The notes below the pieces were generated by a model that saw only the letters and a program-made list of their open reading frames with translations, made no database searches and had not been told where the DNA came from. A stretch of 9,999 bases of DNA, from contig CAJVYT010000136.1 in the NCBI GenBank assembly GCA_913009765.1, positions 1 to 9,999 on the forward strand, given 5' to 3'. This DNA comes from an uncultured candidate division Zixibacteria bacterium. Its GTDB lineage: Bacteria; Zixibacteria; MSB-5A5; GN15; FEB-12. This document shows positions 1-8,340 of this stretch, piece by piece (positions within the stretch are counted from its first letter, which is position 1; each line of letters starts with the position of its first letter). The translations under genes were made by a program, and so were the position numbers.

Positions 1-1401
1 GATAAGTATCACTAAAGGAAGTAATATTAATTTTTCACGACTGTCTAAATCGAGCAGTTTTTTATTTTCTTCTTTGGTAACCTTGCCGTAGAAAACTCTT
101 TGGTACATCCACAACATATAACATGCTGAGAGAATCACGCCAAGTGCCGCAAAGGCAGCATAATAATAATTTGCTTTAAACATTCCCAAAAGAATTAAAA
201 ACTCACCAACAAACCCATTTGTGAGCGGCAAACCTATTGATGAAAGTGTGACAATCATAAAGACAACAGAAAACAGAGGCATTACTTTGGCAATACCACC
301 AAAATCTTCAATCATTCTTGTGTGTCTCCGTTCGTAAATCATACCAACAAGTAAAAACAAGGCACCGGTTGAAACACCATGGTTAATCATTTGTATTACT
401 GCCCCCTCAAGTCCCTGCATGTTTAATGCAAAAATTCCAAGCATTATAAAACCCATGTGGGAAACCGATGAAAAAGCGACCAGTGATTTAATATCTTTTT
501 GTACCATGGCAACTAAGGCACCATATATAATAGCAATAACTGAAAGAGTACAAATATACGGCAGATAGGCAATCGTTGCTTCGGGAAACATTGGTATACA
601 GATTCTTATAAAACCGTAGGTACCCATTTTCAAAAGCACACCGGCAAGAATAACCGAACCGGCAGTTGGTGCCTGCACGTGAGCATCCGGCAGCCAAGTA
701 TGGAATGGGAATAAGGGAACTTTGATAGCAAATGCTAAAGCAAAAGCACCAAACAGCCAAAGTTGTTGTATATAACTGAGAGATAAAGTCGAAGTAAGTT
801 TTAATAAATCAAATGAGAATTCACCGGTTATTTTTTGATATTCAAAGAGGACATACATAATACCAACAAGCATCAAAAGTGAACCTAACATGGTGAATAA
901 GACAAACTTAATAGCAGCATACATTTTTCTTGGTCCGCCCCAAACACCAATAATAAAATACATCGGAATCAGCATCAACTCCCAGAATATGTAGAACAAG
1001 AATAAATCCAAGGCACAGAAAACACCAATCATTCCAACTTCTAAAAGAAGCATCGAAATAAAATATCCTTTGATTCCTGTCGTAATTGATTTCCAAGATG
1101 CAAGAATTGAAAGTACCGATAAAAGTGTTGTCAAAACAATGAGCAGCAATGAAATTCCATCAATTCCAAAATGATAATTTATACCAAACGATGAAATCCA
1201 CGGAATATTTACATCAAACTGCATACCGCTGGCAAGCGGGTCAAATAGATAGTAAACCACAAAAGATAAAATCATAGTGATAACAGATATAATCAGTGCA
1301 AGACCTTTTATCGTTTCTGTTTTTTCTTTTGGTACAAACAGAAGCAGTAAAATTCCGATAGCAGGGAAAAATGTTGTTAACGTAAGAATTGAACTATCCA
1401 T
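1..1401 (-). CDS. nuoM: NADH-quinone oxidoreductase subunit M (NuoM), 3' end cut off by window edge
   Basis: Membrane subunit of complex I and one of its three antiporter-like proton channels. I translated the minus strand from ATG at 1401 to base 1: 467 residues with no stop or frameshift. The family is usually about 490-510 residues, so only a short C-terminal piece is missing. Visible family marks are YHFGIDGISLLL near residues 75-87, the LLLEVGMIGV segment with the conserved membrane glutamate (about E121), lysines K227 and K258 in the FALAFAIK and GVLLKMGTYGF segments, H315 in SSVSHMGF, H341 in MINHG, and E400 in NGFVGEF. By family knowledge these polar residues form the central proton pathway. 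The start lies four bases after the nuoL stop, with only a weak AGG-type ribosome site, which suggests translational coupling. NuoM is preferred over NuoL or NuoN because of the YHFGIDGIS and TWLPDAHVQAPTA signatures and its place after nuoL. Confidence 0.96.
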   Translation of the reverse strand, partial: MDSSILTLTTFFPAIGILLLLFVPKEKTETIKGLALIISVITMILSFVVYYLFDPLASGMQFDVNIPWISSFGINYHFGIDGISLLLIVLTTLLSVLSILASWKSITTGIKGYFISMLLLEVGMIGVFCALDLFLFYIFWELMLIPMYFIIGVWGGPRKMYAAIKFVLFTMLGSLLMLVGIMYVLFEYQKITGEFSFDLLKLTSTLSLSYIQQLWLFGAFALAFAIKVPLFPFHTWLPDAHVQAPTAGSVILAGVLLKMGTYGFIRICIPMFPEATIAYLPYICTLSVIAIIYGALVAMVQKDIKSLVAFSSVSHMGFIMLGIFALNMQGLEGAVIQMINHGVSTGALFLLVGMIYERRHTRMIEDFGGIAKVMPLFSVVFMIVTLSSIGLPLTNGFVGEFLILLGMFKANYYYAAFAALGVILSACYMLWMYQRVFYGKVTKEENKKLLDLDSREKLILLPLVILI

Positions 1402-1405
1402 ATAT

Positions 1406-3346
1406 TTAACCTATCACCATATAAGCTATAATCACTATCACACCTGAAAGAAATATTGTCGCATAGGTACGAACTCTACCTGTTTGACCTTTTCGGGCAA
1501 ATTCAGAAAAGTCAGCATACCACGATGCCGCCCCATTTATAAAACCGTCTATTATGACGACATCAAAAACTTTCCACAAAAACAGAGAGAAATATACAAC
1601 CGGACGAATAATAACAGCTCCATACATTTCATCAACAAAATATTTATTTAACAGAAGATTTTTAAGAGAAGAGAATCTTTCAGCAAGTGATGTTGATATT
1701 TCAGTTTTCTTTTTATAAAGTAGATACGCAATAAAGATAGAAAACAGAACAAGCACAACAGAAGAAACCATAAGAGTCCATTCTATACCGACATCTCCCC
1801 CGGCAGAAGCAAGAGCATGCGAGACAGATTCATTTGCCGACGAAGCAATAACCGGATCAAGCCAATTTTCAAAATAATTGGTTCCACCTAAAATATGCGG
1901 AATACCAACCCATCCGCCAATAACTGAAAGAACTGCTAAAATCATAAGTGGAACTGTCATTGATTTTGGTGATTCATGAATATGCGATTTTACTTCTTTG
2001 CTCATTCTTTCTTTACCATAGAATGTTAAGAAAATCAAACGGAACATATAAAATGCAGTTAAAGCGGCAGTGACAACACCTATGACCCAAAAAATTGGAG
2101 AACCGTATTGTGATGAGAAAGATTTCCAAAGGATTTCATCTTTTGAGAAAAACCCGGAAAATCCCGGAATACCGGAGATAGCAAAAGTAGCGATAAACAT
2201 GGTCATAAATGTAATCGGCATATACTTTTTCAAACCGCCCATGTAACGCATATCCTGTTCATCAGACATACCGTGAATAACAGAACCGGCTCCTAAAAAT
2301 AAAAGAGCTTTAAAAAATGCGTGAGTCATTAGATGGAAAATCCCTGTAGTATAGGCGGCAACACCGCATGCCAAGAACATATATCCAAGTTGACTGACTG
2401 TTGAGTATGCCAGTACTCTTTTAATATCATTTTGAGCGAGCCCGATAGTGGCGGCAAAAAATGCTGTGGCAGCACCAACACAAGCAACAACAAACAGAGC
2501 ATCCGGTGCCATTGAAAAGAGTACGTTTGTTCTGACCAACATATAAACCCCGGCAGTTACCATAGTAGCGGCATGAATCAATGCAGAAACCGGAGTAGGA
2601 CCTTCCATAGCATCAGGAAGCCAAACATACAGAGGAATCTGTGCCGATTTTCCTGTTGCTCCAACAAAAAGAAGTAAACATGCTGCTGTTATTAAAGTAC
2701 CTCCATAAACAAATACTTCCGGTGCTTTGGCAACAACATCTACAAAATTTAAAGAACCTACCTGCCAGAAGATTATAAACATACCGAGCAAAAATCCAAA
2801 ATCACCAATACGGTTGACTATAAATGCTTTTTTACCTGCATCAGTTGCAGATTTTTTATGGAACCAAAACCCGATTAAAAGATATGAACAAAGACCTACC
2901 CCTTCCCAACCGACAAACATCAGAAGGAAATTGTCTGCCAAAACTAAAGTAAGCATTGAAAACATAAATAGGTTAAGATAGGTAAAGAATCTTGCAAAAC
3001 TCTTATCGTGGCTCATATACCCAATTGAATAGATATGAATCAACAGCCCTACACCGGTCACAACTAAAATCATAATAGCAGAAAGCGGGTCAAGCATATA
3101 TCCAAAACTTACTTCAAAATTGGTGCCTGATTTTATCCATGTAAATAAAGTTTGTTCGAGAATCCGAGCATCAGTTGCTAATTTTGTAAGTTCCAAAAAT
3201 GAGAATAACGAAATAACAAAGGAAGCAAACACCGAACCGCATGCAATAACCCACACAACAGTTTTTGATAATTTTCCAAGAAATAATCCATTGAGAATAA
3301 ATCCGATTAACGGCAGCAACGGAATCAAATATAGGTAATCAGCCAT
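1406..3346 (-). CDS. nuoL: NADH-quinone oxidoreductase subunit L (NuoL)
   Basis: The most distal antiporter-like proton-pumping subunit of the complex I membrane arm. It has 646 residues, a little longer than the E. coli protein but within the family range. Seen directly: a very hydrophobic protein with FVGWEGVGLCSYLLIGFWF (residues 144-162, key glutamate E148), D181 in VNRIGDFGF, K233 in GATGKSAQIPLYVWLPDAM, the SALIHAATMVTAGVYML segment with H258, K346 in THAFFKALLFLGAGS, and K402 in GFFSKDEIL. The C-terminal region after about residue 545 (KKKTEISTSLAERF onward) matches the lateral amphipathic helix that runs along the membrane arm, and the last 20 residues form the anchoring transmembrane helix. 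All proton-path residues known from the family are present, so it should be functional. It starts 20 bases after the nuoK stop and is preceded by a GAAGG site. Mrp-type antiporter subunits are homologous, but the nuo context decides the call. Confidence 0.98.
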   Translation of the reverse strand: MADYLYLIPLLPLIGFILNGLFLGKLSKTVVWVIACGSVFASFVISLFSFLELTKLATDARILEQTLFTWIKSGTNFEVSFGYMLDPLSAIMILVVTGVGLLIHIYSIGYMSHDKSFARFFTYLNLFMFSMLTLVLADNFLLMFVGWEGVGLCSYLLIGFWFHKKSATDAGKKAFIVNRIGDFGFLLGMFIIFWQVGSLNFVDVVAKAPEVFVYGGTLITAACLLLFVGATGKSAQIPLYVWLPDAMEGPTPVSALIHAATMVTAGVYMLVRTNVLFSMAPDALFVVACVGAATAFFAATIGLAQNDIKRVLAYSTVSQLGYMFLACGVAAYTTGIFHLMTHAFFKALLFLGAGSVIHGMSDEQDMRYMGGLKKYMPITFMTMFIATFAISGIPGFSGFFSKDEILWKSFSSQYGSPIFWVIGVVTAALTAFYMFRLIFLTFYGKERMSKEVKSHIHESPKSMTVPLMILAVLSVIGGWVGIPHILGGTNYFENWLDPVIASSANESVSHALASAGGDVGIEWTLMVSSVVLVLFSIFIAYLLYKKKTEISTSLAERFSSLKNLLLNKYFVDEMYGAVIIRPVVYFSLFLWKVFDVVIIDGFINGAASWYADFSEFARKGQTGRVRTYATIFLSGVIVIIAYMVIG

Positions 3347-3357
3347 AATAAATTAAA

Positions 3358-3362
3358 CCTTC
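3358..3362 (-). promoter_or_regulatory. Shine-Dalgarno site of nuoL
   Basis: GAAGG on the minus strand, 11 bases before the nuoL ATG at 3346. It lies in the 20-base nuoK-nuoL gap, the longest intergenic spacer in the window. It supports the chosen nuoL start. The spacing is slightly long. Confidence 0.5.
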
Positions 3363-3366
3363 AGAC

Positions 3367-3672
3367 CTACCACTTTAATAAATTAAAGCGGTCGATATTA
3401 ATAGTTTCCCTGTTACGATAGAGATTTATCACCATCCCTAACCCTACAGCAGCTTCAGCCGCTGCGACAGTTAGTATCAAAAACACAAATGCATGTCCAT
3501 CCATAATATTTAACTTCAACGAAAAAGCAATCAAGACAAGATTGGCAGCATTAAGCATCAGTTCCACAGACATAAACAACATAATCAAATTACGTGAGAT
3601 CAGAACGCCAATAGTTCCAATCGCAAAGAGAGCAACCGCAACAATAATATAAGCTGTGATAGAAAGTGCCAT
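3367..3672 (-). CDS. nuoK: NADH-quinone oxidoreductase subunit K (NuoK)
   Basis: Small three-helix membrane subunit of complex I, homologous to MrpC, which helps link the quinone site to the antiporter-like subunits. At 101 residues it has the normal family length (about 100). Three hydrophobic helices are visible. E37 in LFMSVELMLNAANL and E73 in LTVAAAEAAVGLGM are the two conserved membrane glutamates (E36 and E72 in E. coli) known to be needed for proton coupling. The start overlaps the nuoJ stop by one base (TAATG) and has a good GAGGTG ribosome site eight bases upstream, so the start is well fixed. The C-terminus ends in FNLLKW followed by a TAG stop. Confidence 0.98.
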   Translation of the reverse strand: MALSITAYIIVAVALFAIGTIGVLISRNLIMLFMSVELMLNAANLVLIAFSLKLNIMDGHAFVFLILTVAAAEAAVGLGMVINLYRNRETINIDRFNLLKW

Positions 3673-4238
3673 TAGCTTTGCACCTCATTTTTTTCAATTT
3701 TTATTTCGGGGGTATCATTATCATCCCGTTTAGACATCACCACCGCACCAACAATTGCTGCAAGCAGTAAAATAGATGTTAACTCAAACGGATAAAGATA
3801 TTTTGTAAATAGTAATTTTGCGACTTCTTCAACAGAACCAAAATTTTGCAGTGATACTGAAAGAACTCCAACCTCAACCGTTCCCGATAAGAAGCCTGTT
3901 TTAATTATAAAAACGAGTTCAATAAATAAAATCAGACCGAATAAAAACTTAATTGATAATTTCACCGGTGAAGACTGTTTCCCTAAATCTTCAGAACCCC
4001 GCAAATTTAAAAGCATAATAACAAATAAGAATAAAACCATAATCGCACCGGAATAGACAATAATTAAAACAGCACCGACAAATAAAGCACCAAGTTGAAC
4101 ATATAAAACTGCCTGTGCCACCAAAGAGACTATCATCGACATAACTGCCAATACCGGATTTTTCAGGGTAATCATACAGGTTGCCCCTGATACCGCCAAT
4201 AACGCGGAAACTATAAATATGATAAAATCAAGATTCAT
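3672..4238 (-). CDS. nuoJ: NADH-quinone oxidoreductase subunit J (NuoJ)
   Basis: Membrane subunit of complex I located between NuoH/NuoA and NuoK. It has 188 residues, normal for bacterial NuoJ. The N-terminal part shows helices 1 and 2, then the family hallmark VGAVLIIVYSGAIMVLFLF at residues 54-72. This is the third helix, which in known structures forms a pi-bulge and changes shape during turnover. A polar loop (about residues 80-92), a fourth helix, a short extramembrane stretch and a final helix (near 155-170) follow, then a charged tail (SKRDDNDTPEIKIEKNE). The start codon directly follows the nuoI stop (TAGATG) and the stop overlaps the nuoK start by one base, so translation is probably coupled on both sides. 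Confidence 0.97.
   Translation of the reverse strand: MNLDFIIFIVSALLAVSGATCMITLKNPVLAVMSMIVSLVAQAVLYVQLGALFVGAVLIIVYSGAIMVLFLFVIMLLNLRGSEDLGKQSSPVKLSIKFLFGLILFIELVFIIKTGFLSGTVEVGVLSVSLQNFGSVEEVAKLLFTKYLYPFELTSILLLAAIVGAVVMSKRDDNDTPEIKIEKNEVQS
3681..3686 (-). promoter_or_regulatory. Shine-Dalgarno site of nuoK
   Basis: GAGGTG on the minus strand, eight bases before the nuoK ATG at 3672 and inside the last codons of nuoJ. This is one of the clearest ribosome sites in the window. It shows that the organism uses anti-Shine-Dalgarno pairing at least for some genes. Confidence 0.7.
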
Positions 4239-4739
4239 CTATTTATCTACCGTTCCATACACTTTGCGTGCTTTACGTAAAAGTTTTTTAAATGGGTTTT
4301 CTTTGCGAGGATGAGCAACCAGCATTTGGTCTTTTGTTTTGACAAATGAGTTAATATCAGCAGACGAAAACTCATACTCTTGTCCTAAAAATATTGCTTC
4401 TTCAGGACATGCTTCCTCACAAAAACCACAATATATACATCGAATTTGATTTATTTCATAAACTTTTGCAAACCGTTCGCCTTTTTCATTTTCATCCGGT
4501 TCCATATAGATACAATCAGAAGGACAGGCGGCAGCACATAACCCACAGCAGACACAACGTTCGGTACCATCATCATAGCGTTCCAAATAGTGCTGACCCT
4601 TATAACGGGGAGCCATCGGCTTTTTCTTTTTTGGATATTCTAATGTGACAGGTTTCTTAAACAAATGCTTTAGAGTTACAACAAACCCTAAGGGCATCTT
4701 AAAAAACACATTACCTATCGCTCTTAATATATCTTTCAT
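4239..4739 (-). CDS. nuoI: NADH-quinone oxidoreductase subunit I (NuoI), 8Fe ferredoxin-type
   Basis: Peripheral-arm subunit that carries the two 4Fe-4S clusters N6a and N6b, passing electrons from NuoG towards N2 and quinone. It has 166 residues, within the usual range of about 140-180. Two CxxCxxCxxxCP motifs are visible: C62, C65, C68, C72 ([13 protein letters not shown]) and C101, C104, C107, C111 ([13 protein letters not shown]). All eight ligands are present. Two further cysteines, C64 and C76, lie in or next to the first motif. The N-terminal 30 residues ([26 protein letters not shown]) look like the amphipathic segment that sits on the membrane arm. The motif R-Y-K-G-Q-H at residues 45-50 is typical of NuoI. 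The start lies 13 bases after the nuoH stop with only a weak AGG upstream, and the stop abuts the nuoJ start. Confidence 0.98.
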   Translation of the reverse strand: MKDILRAIGNVFFKMPLGFVVTLKHLFKKPVTLEYPKKKKPMAPRYKGQHYLERYDDGTERCVCCGLCAAACPSDCIYMEPDENEKGERFAKVYEINQIRCIYCGFCEEACPEEAIFLGQEYEFSSADINSFVKTKDQMLVAHPRKENPFKKLLRKARKVYGTVDK

Positions 4740-4752
4740 TCTGCAGCCTAAT

Positions 4753-5775
4753 TTATAAAATCACAACAAATGCTGTTATTAACGTATTTAACAAAGCGAG
4801 TGGGAAAAGAACCTTCCAGCCAAACGCCATTAACTGATCATATCTAAACCTTGGGAATGTTGCCCGCAGCCAAATATAGAAAAACATAAACAAGAATACT
4901 TTTATGACAAAATAAACAACCGACAACATCGGCAAACTATCTAAAAACGGTCCGTCCCAACCACCTAAGAACAGAGTCGTGCCAACCGCAGAGACCGCAA
5001 TCATATTTGCATATTCTGCGATAAAAAACATTGAAAATTTCATAGAGGAATATTCGGTATGATACCCTGCTACTAATTCTGACTCTGCTTCCGGCATATC
5101 AAACGGTGCCCTGTTTGTTTCTGCAATAGCACAAGTTAAGAAGATTAAAAATCCTAACGGCTGACTGAATATAAACCAGTTCGGCAAGAAACTAAATGTT
5201 CCCCAAAGCGGACCTGTTTGTATTGTCACTAATTCACTTAATGAAAGAGTATTGGCAATAATAATAACTCCAATAATTGAAAGCCCGTATCCAACCTCAT
5301 AGGAAATCATTTGAGCCGAAGATCGCACGGCACCCATCATGGAATATTTTGAACCTGATGACCAGCCTGCTAATACAATACCATAAATACCGAGCGATGT
5401 TACCGCAAAGACAAAAAGCACGCCGACATTGAGATCTGAAAGCACTAAAGCAACATCCCGACCAAAAAAGTTATTGTCTTTACCAAAAGGTACAACTGCA
5501 AAAGTTAAAAGAGCCGGTACAAATGAGATCATCGGAGCTAAAAGATATGTTAATTTTTCAACATTAGACGGTACAATTTCTTCTTTGAAAATCAATTTGA
5601 CAGCATCGGCAATAGGCGTTAAAAGTCCAAAAGGTCCTGCAGTATTTGGTCCAATACGATGCTGCATGTGTCCGACAACTTTTCGTTCTAAGAGAGTCGA
5701 GTAGGCACAACCGGTTAAAACTGCCGCTACCACTACAATAACTTTTACTGTGGCAAATAAAATTATTTCAAACAT
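4753..5775 (-). CDS. nuoH: NADH-quinone oxidoreductase subunit H (NuoH)
   Basis: Membrane subunit at the heel of complex I that forms much of the quinone chamber with NuoB and NuoD and the entry of the proton path (equivalent to mitochondrial ND1). It has 340 residues, the normal length. Visible signatures are [20 protein letters not shown] (about residues 28-47), [19 protein letters not shown] (51-69), and the most conserved block [20 protein letters not shown] (219-238), followed by [17 protein letters not shown]. About eight hydrophobic helices can be seen. The acidic residues of the 219-238 loop are known to matter for quinone coupling, and all are present. Its ATG directly follows the nuoG stop (TAGATG), and an AAGGTGG ribosome site lies in the last nuoG codons, fixing the start. 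Confidence 0.98.
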   Translation of the reverse strand: MFEIILFATVKVIVVVAAVLTGCAYSTLLERKVVGHMQHRIGPNTAGPFGLLTPIADAVKLIFKEEIVPSNVEKLTYLLAPMISFVPALLTFAVVPFGKDNNFFGRDVALVLSDLNVGVLFVFAVTSLGIYGIVLAGWSSGSKYSMMGAVRSSAQMISYEVGYGLSIIGVIIIANTLSLSELVTIQTGPLWGTFSFLPNWFIFSQPLGFLIFLTCAIAETNRAPFDMPEAESELVAGYHTEYSSMKFSMFFIAEYANMIAVSAVGTTLFLGGWDGPFLDSLPMLSVVYFVIKVFLFMFFYIWLRATFPRFRYDQLMAFGWKVLFPLALLNTLITAFVVIL

Positions 5776-8337
5776 CTATTCATCCACCTTACTTATTTTC
5801 ACTCTATCGACCCGTCGTTTACGCATAAACAATGAAGTAACCGGCGAAGATTGGAAATTTCTCGGTACTAACAGCACATCAGAATCAAGCGATTCAGAGA
5901 TTTTGACCGGTAAAATAATTTTTGAGACTTCAGATTCAACCCGAATAGAATCACCATTTTTCATATTATGTTTTGCAGCCAACTCTTCCGACATCATCAA
6001 ATATGCTTCTGCTGTGAAATTGTTAAGCGATGGTGATTTTTCGGTAAGATAGCCGGCATGATGAGCATCATCAATAATAAAAATAGGAAAAGTATTATCA
6101 TCGGCTGTTTCTTCTGTCTGTGACTTTACTTCTATAAAATCTTTCGGAATTGAAATAGTTGTATCAACAGCAAGACAATTAGTAATTTCTTTATCAATAT
6201 CATCATTACCAAAATTTGTATTCTCAAGTTTTTCAGCAATCATGCGAATTATTTCAAACGCAGGTTTTACTTCGTCGTTTGGTTTGACCGCTTGTTTTGC
6301 TGACTGATTGACACCTTCTAAATTGATATAATCACCATCATATTCAGCCCATCCTGCAAGAGGCAGGACAACATCGGCAGCCTCGGTTGTTTCTGTTTCA
6401 AACAAATCACATACGACCAAAAAATCTAACTTTTCTAAACTTTCTTTGATAAATTCTTTATCAGGATAGAGCATCATTGGATTTGAACCAAAAACAAACA
6501 GTCCTTTTATTTCTTCTTTACGAATATGTGCCATCATGTTGTCGGTATTGCGAGGGTCAGATTCGGGATATTCGGAGAAGTTCTTTTTTAAAACTTCTTT
6601 AATAGGAGCAATCGGTTCCGGCAGCAGACCAAGTTTTTCGGCACCTTTGGAATTAGCATAACGAGCCAAAATTGAAATCTGACCTTTTGAACTGATACCA
6701 AATAGTTTATTCATATTCAGAAGTGCGGCGGAAATATTATCGCGAGATTTAGAACGGGTAACTATTTCGCCGATTAAGAATGTAATCTTTTTCCCGTCGA
6801 CTATTGAACGTGCTAAAACTTTTAAATCATTTTCATCAAGTCCGCAAATAACAGCCGCATCTTTGAGTGTTGATGGAACAACATTCTTGAGGTATTCATT
6901 TGCCAAGGCAGAGTCTACTAAGTTTTCTTCAATAGCGGCAAGACAAAGTGCATTGACTGCTGATTCATCGGAACCCGGATTGTAAACATATTCGATATTA
7001 GCAACATCGGCAGATTTGACCGCATACGGCATAATTGAATATATTTTCGGATGAGTATAATTATATGCTTTGCGAATACGTAAATACTCATTTAGATGCT
7101 CATGAATCATATCAGACCCAAAGCTGATTATAACATCAGAATCGTCTATGGCTGAAATTGAGAAAGGCTGAGAACGCAAAACACCAAACGGAGACTCAGG
7201 ATTGTTCGGAAGCATACGGTAATCACCGCGGAAATCGATATTGTTTGATTTGCAGACGGTACGAATAAACTTTGAAAAACTATACAAAGATCTGTTATCA
7301 AGCGATGGTGAGATTAACCCGCCGATACAGACCCGACCGACAGATTCTTTAATAGAATTATATTTTTTGGCAATATGTTCAAGAGCTTCATCCCATGATA
7401 CTTTAACCTGTTTCCCGTCTTTTTTTATCAGAGGAGTTTGCAGGCGGTCAGGAGAATTTATAATTTGATAGCCATAACGAGTAATATCAGGGATCCAACC
7501 ATTGTCAATAGAATTATTGGTTCGTGATGTTACTCTAAAAATCTTGTTTTGATGATCTTCTTTATAGAAATTTATATTTGAACCTGAAGATGTAAAATTA
7601 CAGACTGATGGAATAGTTTTTGTCAGCCAAACTCTTATTTTATAACGCCAGTCAGAATTTGTTAAAGCACCAACAGGACAAATCTCAACTAAGTTTCCGG
7701 AAAATGGGTTACTTACTTCACCACCCGGAACGGCATCTATTTGGGTTATATTTCCACGTTCAAAAGCACCTAAATCATACTCACCAAACGCCTGTTTATT
7801 AGAGCGGACACATTTGTAACAGAGAATACATCTGTTTCTGTTGAGCATAATTTCGGGACCGATTTTTTTATCGTCAAATGTTGTGGTCATACCCTCATCT
7901 TTAAAACGATATTTTTTAAAATCAAATCGACTGTCATCAACACCATGAGCAAAAGTTAAGTTTTGTAAATCACATTCTCCGCCTTTGTCACACGTTGGAC
8001 AATCAAGCGGATGATTTAATAAAATAAATTCAAGGATTGCTTTACGTCCCTGACGTACTTGGTCGGAATCTGTGTAAACAACCATGCCGTCCATAGCATC
8101 AAGCATACAGGACACCATCAGTTTCGGCATTTTTTCAACTTCGACATAACACATCCGACATGCCCCGACAGATTTTAACTGAGGGTGCCAACAAAACGTC
8201 GGTATATGGATACCAACATCTTTAGCTGCCTGTAAAACCGTACTGCCTTTTGGCACCGTCACAGACTGACCATCAATAGTAAATGTAACTGTCGGAACAG
8301 TAACATTCGGTTGATCTTTTTTCACAGCATCAGACAT
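5776..8337 (-). CDS. nuoG: NADH-quinone oxidoreductase subunit G (NuoG)
   Basis: Largest peripheral-arm subunit, which carries electrons from NuoF to NuoI through iron-sulfur clusters. It has 853 residues, between the Thermus and E. coli lengths. Residues 16-90 are a 2Fe-2S ferredoxin domain with C49, C60, C63 and C77 (cluster N1b). H109, C113, C116 and C122 form the His-Cys ligand set of N5. C170, C173, C176 and C220 are the N4 ligands. From about 290 to 700 it resembles the molybdopterin oxidoreductase fold (FGSNPMMLYP at 616-625, EAADVVLPLAGWAEYDGDYI at 652-671), and about 755-853 is the dinucleotide-binding-type C-terminal domain. In complex I this fold is structural and binds no known cofactor. 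Of the extra N7 ligands known in E. coli and Thermus, only C246 is seen; the next two positions are T249 and S253. The start lies three bases after the nuoF stop, with no clear ribosome site. A formate dehydrogenase subunit is ruled out by context and by the missing N7-type motif. Confidence 0.97.
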   Translation of the reverse strand: MSDAVKKDQPNVTVPTVTFTIDGQSVTVPKGSTVLQAAKDVGIHIPTFCWHPQLKSVGACRMCYVEVEKMPKLMVSCMLDAMDGMVVYTDSDQVRQGRKAILEFILLNHPLDCPTCDKGGECDLQNLTFAHGVDDSRFDFKKYRFKDEGMTTTFDDKKIGPEIMLNRNRCILCYKCVRSNKQAFGEYDLGAFERGNITQIDAVPGGEVSNPFSGNLVEICPVGALTNSDWRYKIRVWLTKTIPSVCNFTSSGSNINFYKEDHQNKIFRVTSRTNNSIDNGWIPDITRYGYQIINSPDRLQTPLIKKDGKQVKVSWDEALEHIAKKYNSIKESVGRVCIGGLISPSLDNRSLYSFSKFIRTVCKSNNIDFRGDYRMLPNNPESPFGVLRSQPFSISAIDDSDVIISFGSDMIHEHLNEYLRIRKAYNYTHPKIYSIMPYAVKSADVANIEYVYNPGSDESAVNALCLAAIEENLVDSALANEYLKNVVPSTLKDAAVICGLDENDLKVLARSIVDGKKITFLIGEIVTRSKSRDNISAALLNMNKLFGISSKGQISILARYANSKGAEKLGLLPEPIAPIKEVLKKNFSEYPESDPRNTDNMMAHIRKEEIKGLFVFGSNPMMLYPDKEFIKESLEKLDFLVVCDLFETETTEAADVVLPLAGWAEYDGDYINLEGVNQSAKQAVKPNDEVKPAFEIIRMIAEKLENTNFGNDDIDKEITNCLAVDTTISIPKDFIEVKSQTEETADDNTFPIFIIDDAHHAGYLTEKSPSLNNFTAEAYLMMSEELAAKHNMKNGDSIRVESEVSKIILPVKISESLDSDVLLVPRNFQSSPVTSLFMRKRRVDRVKISKVDE
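5784..5790 (-). promoter_or_regulatory. Shine-Dalgarno site of nuoH
   Basis: AAGGTGG on the minus strand, eight bases before the nuoH ATG at 5775. It overlaps the nuoG codons for K-V-D near the C-terminus. It supports the nuoH start directly after the nuoG stop and suggests re-initiation by the terminating ribosome. Confidence 0.65.
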
Positions 8338-8340
8338 AAT

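Noticed and set aside
488..1096. Two short Cys/Tyr-rich minus-strand open frames (488-760 and 908-1096)
   Set aside because: Both are out-of-frame shadows of nuoM, which I translated without interruption from 1401 to 1 in another frame. They show no family resemblance and have unlikely composition.
1..1401. Possible frameshift or pseudogene in nuoM, because no long open frame with a stop is evident at the left end
   Set aside because: Line-by-line translation gives 467 uninterrupted residues with all conserved proton-path residues. The gene simply runs off the window.
1406..4238. Mrp-type Na+/H+ antiporter or membrane-bound hydrogenase membrane module
   Set aside because: The antiporter-like subunits are homologous, but the set nuoH-I-J-K-L-M linked to the NADH-oxidising nuoE-F-G is specific to NDH-1.
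5776..8337. Molybdenum-dependent oxidoreductase such as formate dehydrogenase
   Set aside because: The N-terminal cluster pattern (N1b, N5, N4) also occurs in such enzymes, but the cysteine motif before the molybdopterin domain is degraded and the gene sits between nuoF and nuoH. NuoG is the better call.
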